A stretch of DNA of 64,000 nucleotides from Takakia lepidozioides (Eukaryota > Streptophyta > Takakiopsida > Takakiales > Takakiaceae): positions 1,426,001-1,490,000 of the forward strand of contig CM060733.1 in assembly GCA_030704615.1 (NCBI GenBank). Direction: 5' to 3'. Numbering within the stretch: position 1 is the stretch's first letter; each line of letters starts with the position of its first letter. Under the pieces are notes generated by a model. The model did not search any database. It was not told where the DNA came from and saw only the letters and a list, made by a program, of their open reading frames with translations. Of this stretch, positions 48,087 to 59,135 are shown piece after piece. The translations under genes were made by a program, and so were the position numbers.

Positions 48087-49167
48087 ATGGCAGCTGCAAC
48101 CATGGAGGACCAACTTCACCAAGCCCTCCTCCAGAAGTGTAAGACCAACACTCATCTGTCGGGCCTATCTTCCCGTCTCCTTAGGCAAGTCAACTATCAT
48201 CTCCCCTCTCATCGGGAGCATGAAGGTAAATTGCTTAAGGTAGTTCATGTTCATGGGCAAGAGACTGCCGTGGAGGTCCCTACTAGGATGCTTGCGTTGC
48301 TTGAGCTTTATCATTGCTCACTATATGTTGGTCATCTAGGCGTTGACAAAACTGTCAAGCGACTCCAAGAAAAGTACCATTGGAAGGGGTTAACTAAGGA
48401 TGTGGCAGATTTCATTTTTAAGTGTGTTACATGTAAGTCTAAAACACTGCTGCCTAGGACCATAGCTCTTCTTAAATTACAACCAATTCCGGTGACTGAG
48501 ATGTTTGCCCGAGTTGGTCTTGATCTTGTTGGACCCCTCAGAACTACGACTAAGGGCAATAGCTACATATTCTTCTTTGATGAAATCCTGCTACGCCATG
48601 GTTGTCATCTTGAAATTTTAACTGATCAGGGTACGGAGTTTTGTAATCAACTTATGGAGGTTGTGTGCTTTAATTTAGATGTCAAGCATCGCTTGACTGC
48701 TCCCTGCAACCCCCAGTGCAACGGGCTTACAAAGAGGTTTAACAAAACCATGTGCCAGTTGTTAGAAAAGAATGGGGCTCTCACTGAAGACTGGGATGTT
48801 ACTCTACCCATTCTCATATTTGCCTACAGGACCTCAGTGCATGCCATCACTCGCTTTTCCCCTTTTGAATTATTGTATGGCCACAAGGCTCGCACCCCTC
48901 TTCATGTCCCTGTGCTTCAAACTCAGGTTGAGGAGCCCATCATATGGGAAAACTTTCTTACTCACCTCACTTCTCATCGTTTACGTTTATTAGAGACTGT
49001 TAAGCACAACATTCAGGTTTCTCAAGTTGCTCACGCTAGAAATTATAACCGTAGGGTTGTTTACTCTGAAATTTTTTCTCTAGGCCAGACTGTTTGTGTT
49101 CGATTGCAGCTTGGCAAACAGGTTACCAAATCCAAGATGCGGATCGATGGGCCTTATCTGATTCATG
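48087..49167 (+). pseudogene. Element B integrase (interrupted by element C)
   Basis: The frame contains the HHCC-type region (HCSLYVGHLGVDKTV...FKCVTCKSK) and catalytic core motifs GLDLVGPL and EILTDQGTEF. About 30 residues are missing between the first core Asp and the second (GNSYIFFF joins straight to DEILLRHG). The catalytic Glu is lost: the usual NGL-x-E-RFN reads NGLTKRFNKT. The frame reaches GPYLIH at 49167, where element C is inserted, and resumes at 60940. Confidence 0.85.
49164..49167 (+). repeat. CATG target duplication of element C (left)
   Basis: CATG precedes the TGTCATGC start of element C; the second copy is 60936-60939. Removing the element and one copy restores the integrase reading frame of element B. 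Confidence 0.75.
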
Positions 49168-49353
49168 TGTCATGCGCATACATATCGCTACACAACTACA
49201 TCGCTGTCCAAAACCACACAACACGTGCACACCACACACTAGTATACCACTAGTCCACCACTAGTCCAGCCACTAGTCCAACCACTAGGCTACAACTAGT
49301 CAGTCACTAGGCTGCCACTATGCTGCCCACTATGGCAGTCACTAGTCCACACA
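49168..49353 (-). repeat. Element C repeat B2 (outer)
   Basis: 186 bp, starts TGTCATGCGCATAC and ends CTAGTCCACACA on the plus strand. It matches 49684-49871 with about three differences. Rich in ACTAGTCCA words. Confidence 0.9.
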
Positions 49354-49354
49354 A

Positions 49355-49681
49355 TGATAAAGAAGAAGAATACAAGCACAAGCTCATGCGAGCTCACAAA
49401 GCTGAAGCATAAACTCAGGCATATATAACCTCATCACTCAAATACAAGTCAAGCCAAGTGCACCCCACGCCATGGGGAATCCACACTACGGCGCCATAGC
49501 TAGGCGCGGTGAGGCTCAACTCGAGAAAGATGAGCCTTCCGCGCTTGCCGTGAAGATAACCACTCCAGGGCCTAAATCTTCCTTGACCCCTGGATTGACA
49601 CTTGGGCCAATCCCAAATGTCAATATGTAAAAGCTAGCTATTTCCTAGCTAGTTTCACACTAGTGGTAAAATAACTTGACA
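49355..49681 (-). repeat. Element C repeat A2
   Basis: 327 bp, starts TGATAAAGAAG and ends AACTTGACA on the plus strand. It matches A1 (60609-60935) with two differences. One A separates it from B2, and GC separates it from B1. Confidence 0.92.
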
Positions 49682-49687
49682 GCTGTC
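49678..49687. other. palindrome at the A2/B1 joint of element C
   Basis: GACAGCTGTC, a perfect 10-bp palindrome at the junction of A2 and B1. The element's outer ends (TGTCA at the left, TGACA at the right) are the two halves of this joint without the central GC. Confidence 0.7.
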
Positions 49688-49871
49688 GTGCGCATACATA
49701 TCGCTACACAACTACATCGTTGTCCAAAACCACACAACACATGTGCACACCACACACTAGTATACCACTAGTCCACCACTAGTCCAGCCACTAGTCCAAC
49801 CACTAGGCTACAACTAGTCAGTCACTAGGCTGCCACTATGCTGCCCACTATGGCAGTCACTAGTCCACACA
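49684..49871 (-). repeat. Element C repeat B1 (inner)
   Basis: 188 bp, starts TGTCGTGCGCATAC and ends CTAGTCCACACA on the plus strand; it directly abuts the polypurine tract. Confidence 0.9.
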
Positions 49872-49884
49872 ATCGCCCCCCTAG
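49872..49884 (-). promoter_or_regulatory. Element C polypurine tract
   Basis: On the minus strand CTAGGGGGGCGAT, immediately before the TGTGTGGAC start of B1. Purine-rich and in the right place for plus-strand priming. Confidence 0.7.
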
Positions 49885-50190
49885 CTGGTGCTTAGGTCCC
49901 TCTAAGTCCAGGTAGCCACAAGATGTGATAGTGACCATAGCCTCACTAAGTCCTCCACCACTATCCCTACTACACTCAAACTCGATAGATCAAGAGGCCG
50001 GGTGCAAGAGTTGCCCCATCGTTAGTCGCCGTCTTGCAACCTGTGAACTTGAGCTTGGGATCTCATGTATTGACTCCTATGAGCTTGGCCTCCCATGTCT
50101 TGTTAGCTGCCTCCAGTCATGTCCACTGCCACTATCCCAAGCAGTGTGGACACAACCAATCTCCGTCAGGAACCTTCTCAAGAGGTGGTG

Positions 50191-52764
50191 TCAAGCATCC
50201 CATATGCCAACCCCTTGAGCATCGATCACACACCAGCATGGTGGCTGCCCTTTGGCAGACCCACAGAGCATGCACCTCAAACCTGCAGGTACCACTGCCA
50301 AGTTTGGGTCAACTCTGCCATCGACATTGGGAAGGTGACATGGCGCACAATTACGCACATGGTCCTTCCAAGTCATGCCATCCCGACCCTCCAAGATCAG
50401 GACCCCTGAGGGCAACACCTCTCGAACCCTCAGAATAACACGCCCTGCAGTAACATCCAGAGTCGTAGGAGCAGTCTGCTGCAAATAAACATAGTCACCA
50501 GGGCTAAACCTCCGAACCCCAGGACGATATCCTCCACCACGTATAGTGGCATACCTCAACGTATCACGGTGCTGTGCAATGGCAAGGTTCTCAAAAGCCA
50601 TGGGCATGACTTTCTTGAACAACTCTGCACGCTGATCACATGCACGTACCCACACGTCCGGATCGTCAAGGTTAAGGACTTGAGCAGTGTCCCTACGAAT
50701 GGCTGCAGGCAAATCCGGCTCTCGGCCAAAGAGAAGGAAATATGGTGAGAAGGAGGCAAGTGATGCTTGTTTGCTGAACCTGTAGCCCATGGCTAACCAA
50801 GGAACCTGAAGATCCCAATCTCCTAGGTGTCCCTTCTGCAAGCCATACTTGCGCAAACCCCTCTTCACCGTCTGAACAACTCTCTCTGCTAAGCCATCGG
50901 CCTCAGGATGATCCCGAGAAGTGGTGCGGTGGTCTATCAAGGCTTTATCACACAAAGCCTGAAACTCCCCCAAAAACTCTCTCCCTTGGTCCGTGAGTAC
51001 CTCAGCTGGAGCACCAAATCGGCTAAGCACACGATCCAAGAATGCATACGCAGCCCCCTCACTAGCCTTGTCAGGCAATGGAACCAACTCAATCCACTTG
51101 GAGAAGTGCTCCACCATCACCAACACATATCTGTGGTGGCGCATAGTCAGTGGCAACGGTCCTGCGAAGTCAAGACTCCACCTGTAGCCCAATCCCATGA
51201 TTGGTAAAGGATGCAACTGTGGTGTAGGGGCGTTGAATGAAGCACGCACCCTGTCACACACCATGCACCTAGCCACGAACTGTTGCACCTCTGTATGCAT
51301 ACCACGCCACCAATACTGCCCCTGCAGTAAACTGTGAGTGCGTCGCACTCCAAAATGCCCCAACTCCTCATGGGCATGCCGCACTAACCGTGCACGCTGT
51401 GTGGGGTGAGGCACAATCCTCACCCGACCATCCTCCCACACTCGAAGTAGGTGTATCCCCTCCCACTTGAACCTCTTGGCTCGTTGCAGGATCCGATCCC
51501 TCTCCCTGGCAGTCACAATGGCTGCCGTGTCTCCCGTGCGGAGGTAGTCCAACACAGCCGAATCCTCATGTATATCTCTGGCACCACCTAGCTCATCACT
51601 AGCCTCAGGGTCCTCAGACACTCCGTCTACAGTCATCCCTGTTGTAGGTCCAATCTGACCTCCCGATGCCAAGATACACAAAAATGCAGATGCGTGCCAT
51701 CCCGGCACCATCTCCTCGTCCGTCTCACCATGCCACCGAGCTCCAGTGTCATCCTGCTGGCTCATGCATGGATTGCGACTCAATCCATCCGCATCCCGAT
51801 TGACCAAACCCGGTCGATGCACAACCTGAAAGTCATACTCCTGGAGTATAAGTGCCCACCGTGCAAGCTTCCCCGTAAGCTTGTCTGACTCCATCAACCA
51901 CTTGAGTGGCTGGTGATCCGTGACAAGGGTGAAAAGATTGCCGTATAGATAGCACCTGAAGTGTGCCACGGCCCACACTGCAGCTAAGCACTCTCCCTCA
52001 TATGAGCTGTACTTAGCCTCTGCAGCGTTGTTCGAGCGGCTAGCGTAAGCCACTACGAACTCTCTTCCCTCATCATCCACCTGTGTGAGCACCGCTCCAA
52101 GCCCCAGCATGCTCCAATCCGTATGCAGCTGAAAGGGACGCCCCCTGATAGGTCGTCTCAAGATAGGCGCCGAGGTCAACCTCGCCTTGAGCTCTTGAAA
52201 AGCTCGTTCCTGCTCATCTTCCCACTGCCACTCCTGGTCCACCTTGGTCAGCTTGGTTAGAGCCTTTGCAATGGTACTAAATCCCTTGACAAACCGTCTA
52301 TAATAGTTTGCCAACCCCATGAAAGCTCGAACTCGGCTCACATCCGTGGGGCGTGGAATTTGTGCAATGGCCTCTACCTTAGTCTGCTGTACCCCCAATC
52401 CTCCAGGATATATCATGTGACCCAGATACTCAATCTGGTTGTGGAAAAACTTGCACTTCCCCGGATGCAACTTCAATCCGTGCGCTCTCAAGCGCTCCAA
52501 TACCACCTGAAGGTGTCTCTCATGCTCCTCCATCGTAACACTAAAGATGATGATGTCATCTATGTAGCACCGAGCAAAGTCCACCCCTGCTAGAATCCTA
52601 TCCATGACTCTCTGAAACTCTGCAGGAGCATTCTTAAGCCCAAATGGTAAGAACCGCCACTGATATAGGCAATCCTTGCCGTGCTCATTGATCCCCCAGA
52701 ATGTCGTCTTCTGCTTGTCCGCCTCCTTGATTGGCAACTGGTGATATCCGGATCGTAAATCCAA
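50191..52764 (-). CDS. Element C reverse transcriptase, RNase H and integrase
   Basis: One uninterrupted 857-codon frame. RT: LRSGYHQLPIKEADKQ, LPFGLKNAPAEFQRV and the box RCYIDDIIIFS near residue 68. RNase H: LHTDWSMLGLGAVLTQ, KYSSYEGECLAAVWAVAH and LVTDHQPLKWLM at about residues 205-300. Integrase from about residue 440: HHCC finger (HEELGHFGVRRTH, CMVCDRVR) and catalytic D, D, E in LDFAGPLPL, VLTDQGREF and PEADGLAERV. The C-terminal tail contains RCMLCGSAKGQPPCWC, a Cys-rich stretch I cannot assign. The ORF starts inside RT; the first RT block is in another frame at 53105-52770. So integration is by a DDE enzyme; no tyrosine recombinase is seen. Confidence 0.93.
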   Translation of the reverse strand: MDLRSGYHQLPIKEADKQKTTFWGINEHGKDCLYQWRFLPFGLKNAPAEFQRVMDRILAGVDFARCYIDDIIIFSVTMEEHERHLQVVLERLRAHGLKLHPGKCKFFHNQIEYLGHMIYPGGLGVQQTKVEAIAQIPRPTDVSRVRAFMGLANYYRRFVKGFSTIAKALTKLTKVDQEWQWEDEQERAFQELKARLTSAPILRRPIRGRPFQLHTDWSMLGLGAVLTQVDDEGREFVVAYASRSNNAAEAKYSSYEGECLAAVWAVAHFRCYLYGNLFTLVTDHQPLKWLMESDKLTGKLARWALILQEYDFQVVHRPGLVNRDADGLSRNPCMSQQDDTGARWHGETDEEMVPGWHASAFLCILASGGQIGPTTGMTVDGVSEDPEASDELGGARDIHEDSAVLDYLRTGDTAAIVTARERDRILQRAKRFKWEGIHLLRVWEDGRVRIVPHPTQRARLVRHAHEELGHFGVRRTHSLLQGQYWWRGMHTEVQQFVARCMVCDRVRASFNAPTPQLHPLPIMGLGYRWSLDFAGPLPLTMRHHRYVLVMVEHFSKWIELVPLPDKASEGAAYAFLDRVLSRFGAPAEVLTDQGREFLGEFQALCDKALIDHRTTSRDHPEADGLAERVVQTVKRGLRKYGLQKGHLGDWDLQVPWLAMGYRFSKQASLASFSPYFLLFGREPDLPAAIRRDTAQVLNLDDPDVWVRACDQRAELFKKVMPMAFENLAIAQHRDTLRYATIRGGGYRPGVRRFSPGDYVYLQQTAPTTLDVTAGRVILRVREVLPSGVLILEGRDGMTWKDHVRNCAPCHLPNVDGRVDPNLAVVPAGLRCMLCGSAKGQPPCWCVIDAQGVGIWDA

Positions 52765-53105
52765 AGTGCTAAAGCCTTAGCATGCCCGATGGCATCAAAG
52801 ATCTCCTCTGGTGTTGGCATGGCATACTTATCGGACTTGGTCTGACGATTTACAGGCCGGTAATCACCGCACATACGTCTCTCCGTCCAATTGCCATAGA
52901 CATCCTTCTTGGCTGGCATCACTGTGGCTGAAGCATACTCTCCACCAGAGAGCTCCACCAAACCTGCCTCCCAGAGATCTTGAGTCCTCATCTGAATCAA
53001 AGACCTCTCCATGTCACTGTATCTATAGGGTCTCCGAAAGATTGGCGTGTCAGTGGCCAACTCAATACGGATCTCTTGACCCTTCAGTGCTCCCAAGTCC
53101 TTCAA
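52590..53105 (-). pseudogene. Element C RT N-terminal part, frameshifted
   Basis: The frame starts MKDLGALKGQEIRIELATDT and reads GLVELSGGEYASATVMPAKK and RRMCGDYRPVNRQTKSD, the first conserved RT blocks. A shift near 52770 breaks the expected FSTLDLRSG, which continues in the main pol frame. Beyond that point the frame to 52590 is meaningless. Confidence 0.85.
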
Positions 53106-53264
53106 ACTGAAGGCAAAGCAATTCCTGTAAGCCCTCAGGAACCGCCGTATACGTCGTCTCTCTCCTCCGGTGACAATGGGTCCAATGTCAGGCTCCCAAT
53201 TGTCCTCCGTAACTGCAACCTTAAGTCCAGTGGGCTTAGAGGTAGAGGACGCGTCCAGTGGTTG

Positions 53265-54585
53265 CTATGTTGCAACCTCTTGAGCAGTACTCCCTGCCTG
53301 CTCAGTCAATGACAAGGCCTCATCCTGCCCCATCATCTCATCCTTGAGGACCTCCTCAACCCGAGAAGAATCCCCAACCTCATCCATCACAGCCGCCTTG
53401 GCTGCCAACTCCCTCTGAACCTCGAGCACCTCCCACGTGTGCCATGGATGCATGCACCCCGTGGTCCTCACATGCTCGCCCCCACTCACTGCCTGTACCG
53501 TCTCGGTAGGCAGAGAGACCATTGAGGGAAGTGTACTCCGCACTCTGCGTTGCTCAGCCAGAGCCAAGCTGATAATCCAGGTCAAGCAATTGAGATCCAT
53601 TGCTTGCCCCAACACTTGACGACGTGATGCCTCAGAAAGAGACGACACCGCCGTGGTACCAGTGGTAAAACCCATTGCCCGCTCACGCTCGTCAGCATTA
53701 GGCTCCACTAACTGCTGCAACTGAGCATCCCACAGGAGGCCAGGTCCACTATCCCGGAAAGCATGCGATCCTGGGAAGCTGAGCAGTGTAGGTAATGCTG
53801 CTCGTGGTTGACCCACCTTGTTGACCACTGCCAAAGGCGAACGGTCATCGTGTCTCACACGTTGAGACTGCCTCCCTGTGTCCAGAATGTATCCACTGTG
53901 AGATGTGCTGGCCGCTGCACCCCATCAAATGCACGCTTGAGCAGTGCGGGTGGCATCAAGTTAGTCCACCATAGCCGTGGACGATGAGCCCGTGACCCCA
54001 CTGTAGCTGCATCTAGCAACACTGCTGACCCAAGCCACGACCGGACTTGATGCACACTGGCCATCACCCTGGCCCGAGAATCGCCCATACATTCTCCAAG
54101 ATGTATGCTGGAGATACAGCTTGATGAAGCTGCAAGTGGCGCAAAACCCGCACCATCTCCCAAAACAGACCCGACCTCGAGTCTCGCAATCCATTGCCAT
54201 GCCCGGCTGATGAATGCCCTTGGCAGGGCCAACCTGCCACTACCAGATCAATGGAGCCAACCCGCTCCAAATCCTGCGCCCCCAGCAACGAAATGTCTGC
54301 TGGCAAGGCCTGCTGATATCCACGAATTGCAGACACCGACAACAACTCAGGGTACCGCTGCACCAACTGAGCAACATGGCGAAGTGAAACGCGTCGTGCA
54401 GTCTCATCCCTCTCCACATACAGGTAACGCCGAACTCGTACACCTGCCTGTAACACAGCAGCCAATCCGGTGCTGATCCCGCCAAACAAGTCCAGAAGAC
54501 AAATGCCTTCATCCGGATACTGCCACACAATAGGTGTGGTGTCCAATGGAGACAATTGAGGTGGTCCTGGTGCAATCCCCACACT
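53265..54585 (-). pseudogene. Element C C5 cytosine DNA methyltransferase
   Basis: Frame 54582-54064 has motif I (LLDLFGGISTGLAAV, SAM binding), motif IV with the catalytic Cys (SIDLVVAGWPCQGHS, Cys near 54224) and motif VI (YILENV). After a shift near 54085, frame 54232-53855 has a motif VIII-like block (GSRAHRPRLWWTNL). After another near 53860, frame 53858-53265 has motif IX/X-like segments (ERERAMGF; RRQVLGQAMDLNCLTWIIS). The order I-IV-VI-VIII-IX-X is that of C5 methyltransferases. PCQ is as in Dnmt1 and bacterial enzymes, while the AHRxR block recalls Dnmt3/DRM, so its branch is unclear. It lies between protease and RT in the pol region, so was probably made as part of the polyprotein. 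Frameshifts make this copy non-functional as read. Confidence 0.88.
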
Positions 54586-56011
54586 CTCCTCTCTCCTGAC
54601 GGTACAAAAGCCTCCACCCAGGCTTGTTGCACCCGTCGATCAGCATCCCGCTGCAAATCCTTGCTCGTGCCCCACAATGGAGTCTGAGCAACCATGGTAG
54701 GCAACTCCGCCATACCATACATGTCATCCTGCTCTCCCGGAGGTGGTACATCCTCTGAATGAGCATTGCCCTCAAGCAACTCTCTAGGCCAACTCACTGC
54801 CGCTGTGAATGCTGCTAGTGTCGGCATCTTGCCTCGCTGGGCAACCGCAACTCCTCCTATGAACGTCACAGGGAGCTGCACACGCCGGCCCTCCCCTGAC
54901 TGCCATGCAGGCCTATAGGAAGCTGACTCCTCCCAAAAATCCAGGGTGAAGCCCATGGGGTACAACACTGCCCCACCAACCAGGACATCGTATGAGACTG
55001 CGTCTGTCACAATGGCCTTGGCTCGCATCACTGAGCCATCTGTAGGGTGATCCGGCCGTAGTCTGATAGCCAACTCACATTGTGTCATGCCCCGAGCCTG
55101 CTCCGATCCTCCCAGAGACGTCTGTATCTGGAAAGGACAAGGCTCCATATCCGCCTCCGTGAGGCCCAAGCCTGCAATAGCAGCTCTGCCCAGCATCAAT
55201 GGCTGAGCTCCCGAGTCCAACAAGACCCGCAGTGGCCGGTACCTCTTGCCTGCCGGTCCACTCAAACAGAAAATGCCATCCTGGTTGTCTAACATGACAA
55301 CTCCAGGTGTCACCATGGCGCGCTCAATGGCTGGCCTAGCTGGCAGCTCCATCAACCTGGCAGCTGCAGCTTGCCATGGCGCCGCCGTGGCAGTCTTGAC
55401 CCTCAAATCCGAGGATCCCTCCGGCACTACACCTCCCACTATCTCCGCAGAAGATGAAGTAACCTCCCCACTCTCACAGAGTGTAGCTGCCAGCCTGAAC
55501 ACCTCAGCTGGTTTACCCCCGGCGTCGCAATCATGGTAGCCGAGAACAATGGAGCCTGGCACACAGATGTGGCCGCTCCTAGCAGCACACTAGCTGCCGT
55601 AGCCTTGGCAACACTAGGTAGTGGTGCTACCCGTGTAGCTCTCCCCAATGGCATAGTAACCTCCGCCTCGGTAACAGTCGGGCGAGAACTAGGTGCCATG
55701 GATGGCGTCGACACTGTCTCCGCCAATGTGAATGACTGAGGAAGCCTAGCCTGACGGCTTGCCTCCCCACGCTGTGGATCCAACTCCACCTCTGCACCTC
55801 GTGGCTCAGGAACTCGTGCTGCTCCTCGAGTCACGGCTGCAGCAGACTCCACCTGCACTAGTGGTAGTGCTGCTCCACACATGAATCCCATGCCTCCCAT
55901 ATCTCCTCCCTCAGGAGCAGGAGGTGGACCATCCGGCCTTAGAGCCGGTACCACCTGAGCTGTAGCCATGGCAGCGAGCCTCTGCTCTAGCTGCTGAAGC
56001 CGGTTGGCCAT
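54586..56011 (-). CDS. Element C gag-pol junction and aspartic protease
   Basis: Frame 56011-55439 starts MANRLQQLEQRLAAMATAQV and is Ala/Pro-rich linker. Frame 55562-54240 holds a retropepsin-like site RVLLDSGAQPLMLGRAAIAG (DSG) near 55220, followed by flap-like sequence (PCPFQIQTSLGG) and VSYDVLVGGAVL. It stays meaningful until about 54590, where a shift leads into the methyltransferase frame; the 115 codons after that are out of frame. Confidence 0.75.
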
Positions 56012-57428
56012 GCCTTGGTCAACACCCTGACCTCCGCGTCCTTGGCCACGTTGAGCTTGCCCTTGGCCTCGTGGCTGGCCACCTCGTCCTCTCTGGGCTG
56101 CTCCACCTCGCCCCGGCCACCATTGTTCCCTTGGAACTGGCCTGGGCGCAACTCAGGATGCAAACCATAACACTGGGCCTCTCCATGCCCGTGCTTGCCA
56201 CAATGCCCACACTGCAACTGTGCAGGCTGTGCATGTGCCGACCCTTTGCCTCCCTCTGGGCAATCCTTCTTGACATGGGGTCCTCCACATGTCCAGCACA
56301 CCACATCCGCCCGTTGTTGGCCAGCAAATGAAGGGAGAGACCCCTGCATCTGAGGTCCTCTCTGCCCTTCCCTGAGCTTCACCTGAGCCCCCTTGTTGCC
56401 TTGAGCACGTTGAGGTAGTGGTTGGCTAGGAGCACCACTACCCCGTGGTGTCTCCTTAGCAAATCCCACCATGACCACTCGTTCCTCCACCATGTTGAGC
56501 TCTATCCGCTCTGCCAGCAAAAACACATTTGCTAAGGTGGGTTGGGCCGCTTGTAGGAGAGTTGCATCCCGCACCCTTCTCCTCAGCTCCTTGTCCAATA
56601 TCCCATACCAGAATTGGACTGCCTGAGCTTCCGTAACCCCTTGGGTTACATTTATCAAGCGCCTCATGCGAGTGAAAGCCTCCCTCAAGCTCTCGGTCGG
56701 CTTCCGTTGGAACTCTTGCAAGCTCCGCAACTTCTCTGTCCTCACCCCTTGGTAGTTCCCTCTCAACTCTTCGAAGAACTCCACAACAGGGTTGAAGGCA
56801 GGCACGGGTGCTAGTGCTGGTGGTAGTGGCTTGGGTGGACGTCGTAGCTACTGTACCACCAGTCCCACTAGTTCCACTGCTACTTGCTGAAGCTGCCGGT
56901 GCAGCGGCAGGTGTAGCCACTGCCCTCGTGGCTCTAGTGCCCCTAGTGATGGAGACATAGTCGGGTGACCAGTACATCCTCCACTCCTCGATCTCAACCT
57001 CATGCCCCCGCCTGAACTCATGGTAATCATCCATAGGCGGCCCCTCAAGGTGCTGAAACAGCCCTTTCCATGCCATGAAACGGCGTAAATAGTTGTGGAT
57101 TGCGCATTTGCTGCAAATCACACCAACTATCAAACTCTTGGATAAAATCATCCAACTCGATGGTGCCCACCGCCCCAGAGTACCTTCGTGGCCCCTTGGT
57201 AGCTCCATACATCTCCTCCATTGTGTCCCACAACAATGGCAAAGAAACAACTTGCACCGCCGGTATGAGTCCTCCTGATTCACAATCCGAATCAGAACCT
57301 TCCGTGGAAGACACAGGAGGTGAAGGTGGCCTAAACCGCACACCTCGTCTCGTGTACCCACTAGTATCGCTAGTGCTCGAACCGGCACTGTCCCCAGCAA
57401 CTAGTGGCACCTCCGTGTTGACACTCAA
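55987..57428 (-). pseudogene. Element C gag with two CCHC knuckles, frameshifted
   Basis: Starts MSVNTEVPLVAGDSAGSS at 57428. A shift near 57080 (DSWCDLQQ... to WKGLFQHLEG) and another near 56815 lead to frame 56805-55987, with the gag block FFEELRGNYQGVRTEKL, RKPTESLREAFTRMRRL and two knuckles: CWTCGGPHVKKDC and CGHCGKHGHGEAQC. The basic, Gln/Gly-rich tail follows. Confidence 0.82.
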
Positions 57429-58065
57429 CCGGTCATGAACATGTCCCTAACCCCTCTCCACAAGGTAACCGGGTAGAGAACCTGTTGCGGCTTATGGTTT
57501 GGAATACTAAGTTCCTAACATAGCCTACACCTGTACCTGCATCCACCGCAAGCACTCCTATGGTTGGCTGGTCATCACCTCCAACCTCACCACAGGAAAA
57601 CAATGATGGTCTGGCTGGTCATCACCCCAGCCTCACCATCGACAGCATGCTCTAGGACTGGCCGGTGATCAAATCCGGACCAATCACCTATAAAAACAAG
57701 CGCCCACACAAAACTAGCATGGCGCACAGTCAAGCATGCAGGTATGGAGGGGATCCAAACACAAGAAATCAGAACGACAACTCCCCCACACCAAAAACAA
57801 CTCCACGGTGTTGCTCCTGCAAGGACACCCCAGCCCAAACCCGGACTGACTCTTGCCTCCACCTACGGAAAGGTCTTGGCCTAATGAGAGGGTGGAAACT
57901 ACGAGGAAGAGAAGCTAAAGCAATGCCTAACCCCAGCATGCCCTCATCCCAACACTCTTCCTCTCCTCTCTTCCCTCACTTGCATGACCATGGGAATATC
58001 ATGAAGATACTCCTCAAACCGCCCTCCACGAGCTTCAAAATTCGGCCTTCCAGACCACATGCCAG
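57429..58065 (-). other. Element C leader between minisatellite and gag
   Basis: No ORF with recognisable content. It should be untranslated leader just upstream of the gag ATG. Confidence 0.5.
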
Positions 58066-59135
58066 TCCTTAGGCAGTCCACCAGTGCCTCCACGAGTCAG
58101 CACAGGCCCACACAGCTCACTGGTCACAGCCGTCACAGTCCCACAGGCCACTGGCACAGCCTGTCACAGCCCCTCATAGCCCGTCACAGCTCGCCACAGC
58201 CTGTCATAGCTCGTCACAGCCCCCACACAAGCCTGTCACAGCCCCGCCCAGCCCATCACAGCCCCACAGGCCACTGGGCACAGCCCGTCACAGCAGCAAG
58301 CTCGCCACAGCTCGCCACAGCCCCTCACAGCCCCAAAGGCCTCAGGTACGGCCTGACACAGCCCTTCACAGCCCGTCACAGCCCCAAAGGCCTCAGGCAC
58401 AGCTTGTCACAGCCCCTCACAGCCCTCACAGCCCCAAAGGCCACGGGCACAGCCTGTCACAGCCCTCACAGCCCGTCACAGCCCCACAGGCCACTGGGCA
58501 CAGCCTATCACAGCCCCGCACAGCCCGTCACAGCCCCCACAGGCCACTGGGCACAGCCTGTCACAGCCCCTCACAGCCCCAAAGGCCACGGGCACAGCCT
58601 GTCACAGCCCCTCACAGCCCGTCACAGCCCCACAGGCCTCAGGCACGGCCTGACACAGCCCCTCACAGCCCGTCACAGCCCCAAAGGCCTCAGGCACGGC
58701 CTGTCACAGCCCCTCACAGCCTGTCACAGCCCAAGGCCTCAGGCACGGCCTGTCACAGCCCCTCACAGCCCATCACAGCCCCCAAGGCCACCGGCATAGC
58801 CCGTCACAGGCCCTCACAGCCCATCACGACCCCGAAGGCCACCGGCACAAGCCCTCACAGCCTGTCACAGCCCCGAAGGCCACCGCGTAGCCCGGCACAG
58901 CCCTCACAGCCCTGAAGGCCACCGGTGCAGCCCGGCACAGCCCCTCACAGCCCCAAGGCCTCAGGCACGGCCTGTCACAGCCCGTCACAGCCCAAAGGCC
59001 TCAGGCACGGCTTGTCACAGCCCGTCACAGCCCCAAAGGCCACGGGCACAGCCTGTCACAGCCCCTCACAGCCCGTCACAGCCCACAGGCCACTGGGCAC
59101 AGCCTGTCACAGCCCCGCACAACCCTCAAGCCCCA
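58066..59135 (-). repeat. Large TCACAGCCC minisatellite in the element C leader
   Basis: About 1.07 kb of TCACAGCCC(C/G)TCACAGCC blocks spaced by CACAGGCCACTGGGCACAGCC or AAAGGCCTCAGGCACGGCC. Higher-order units of about 45-110 bp recur irregularly. Long open plus-strand frames (58059-58799 and 58925-59194) arise from its periodicity and are not genes. Confidence 0.93.

Noticed and set aside
43922-49167. Interpretation of element B middle genes as two separate nested elements in opposite orientation
   Set aside because: The plus and minus pieces are complementary, not overlapping (gag N / gag C-PR-RT / RNase H-IN), and join exactly at both breakpoints; a single inversion explains all.
58066-59135. 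CRISPR-like regular repeats
   Set aside because: Units are GC-rich minisatellite blocks with irregular, repetitive spacers in a plant retroelement; there are no unique spacers or cas genes.
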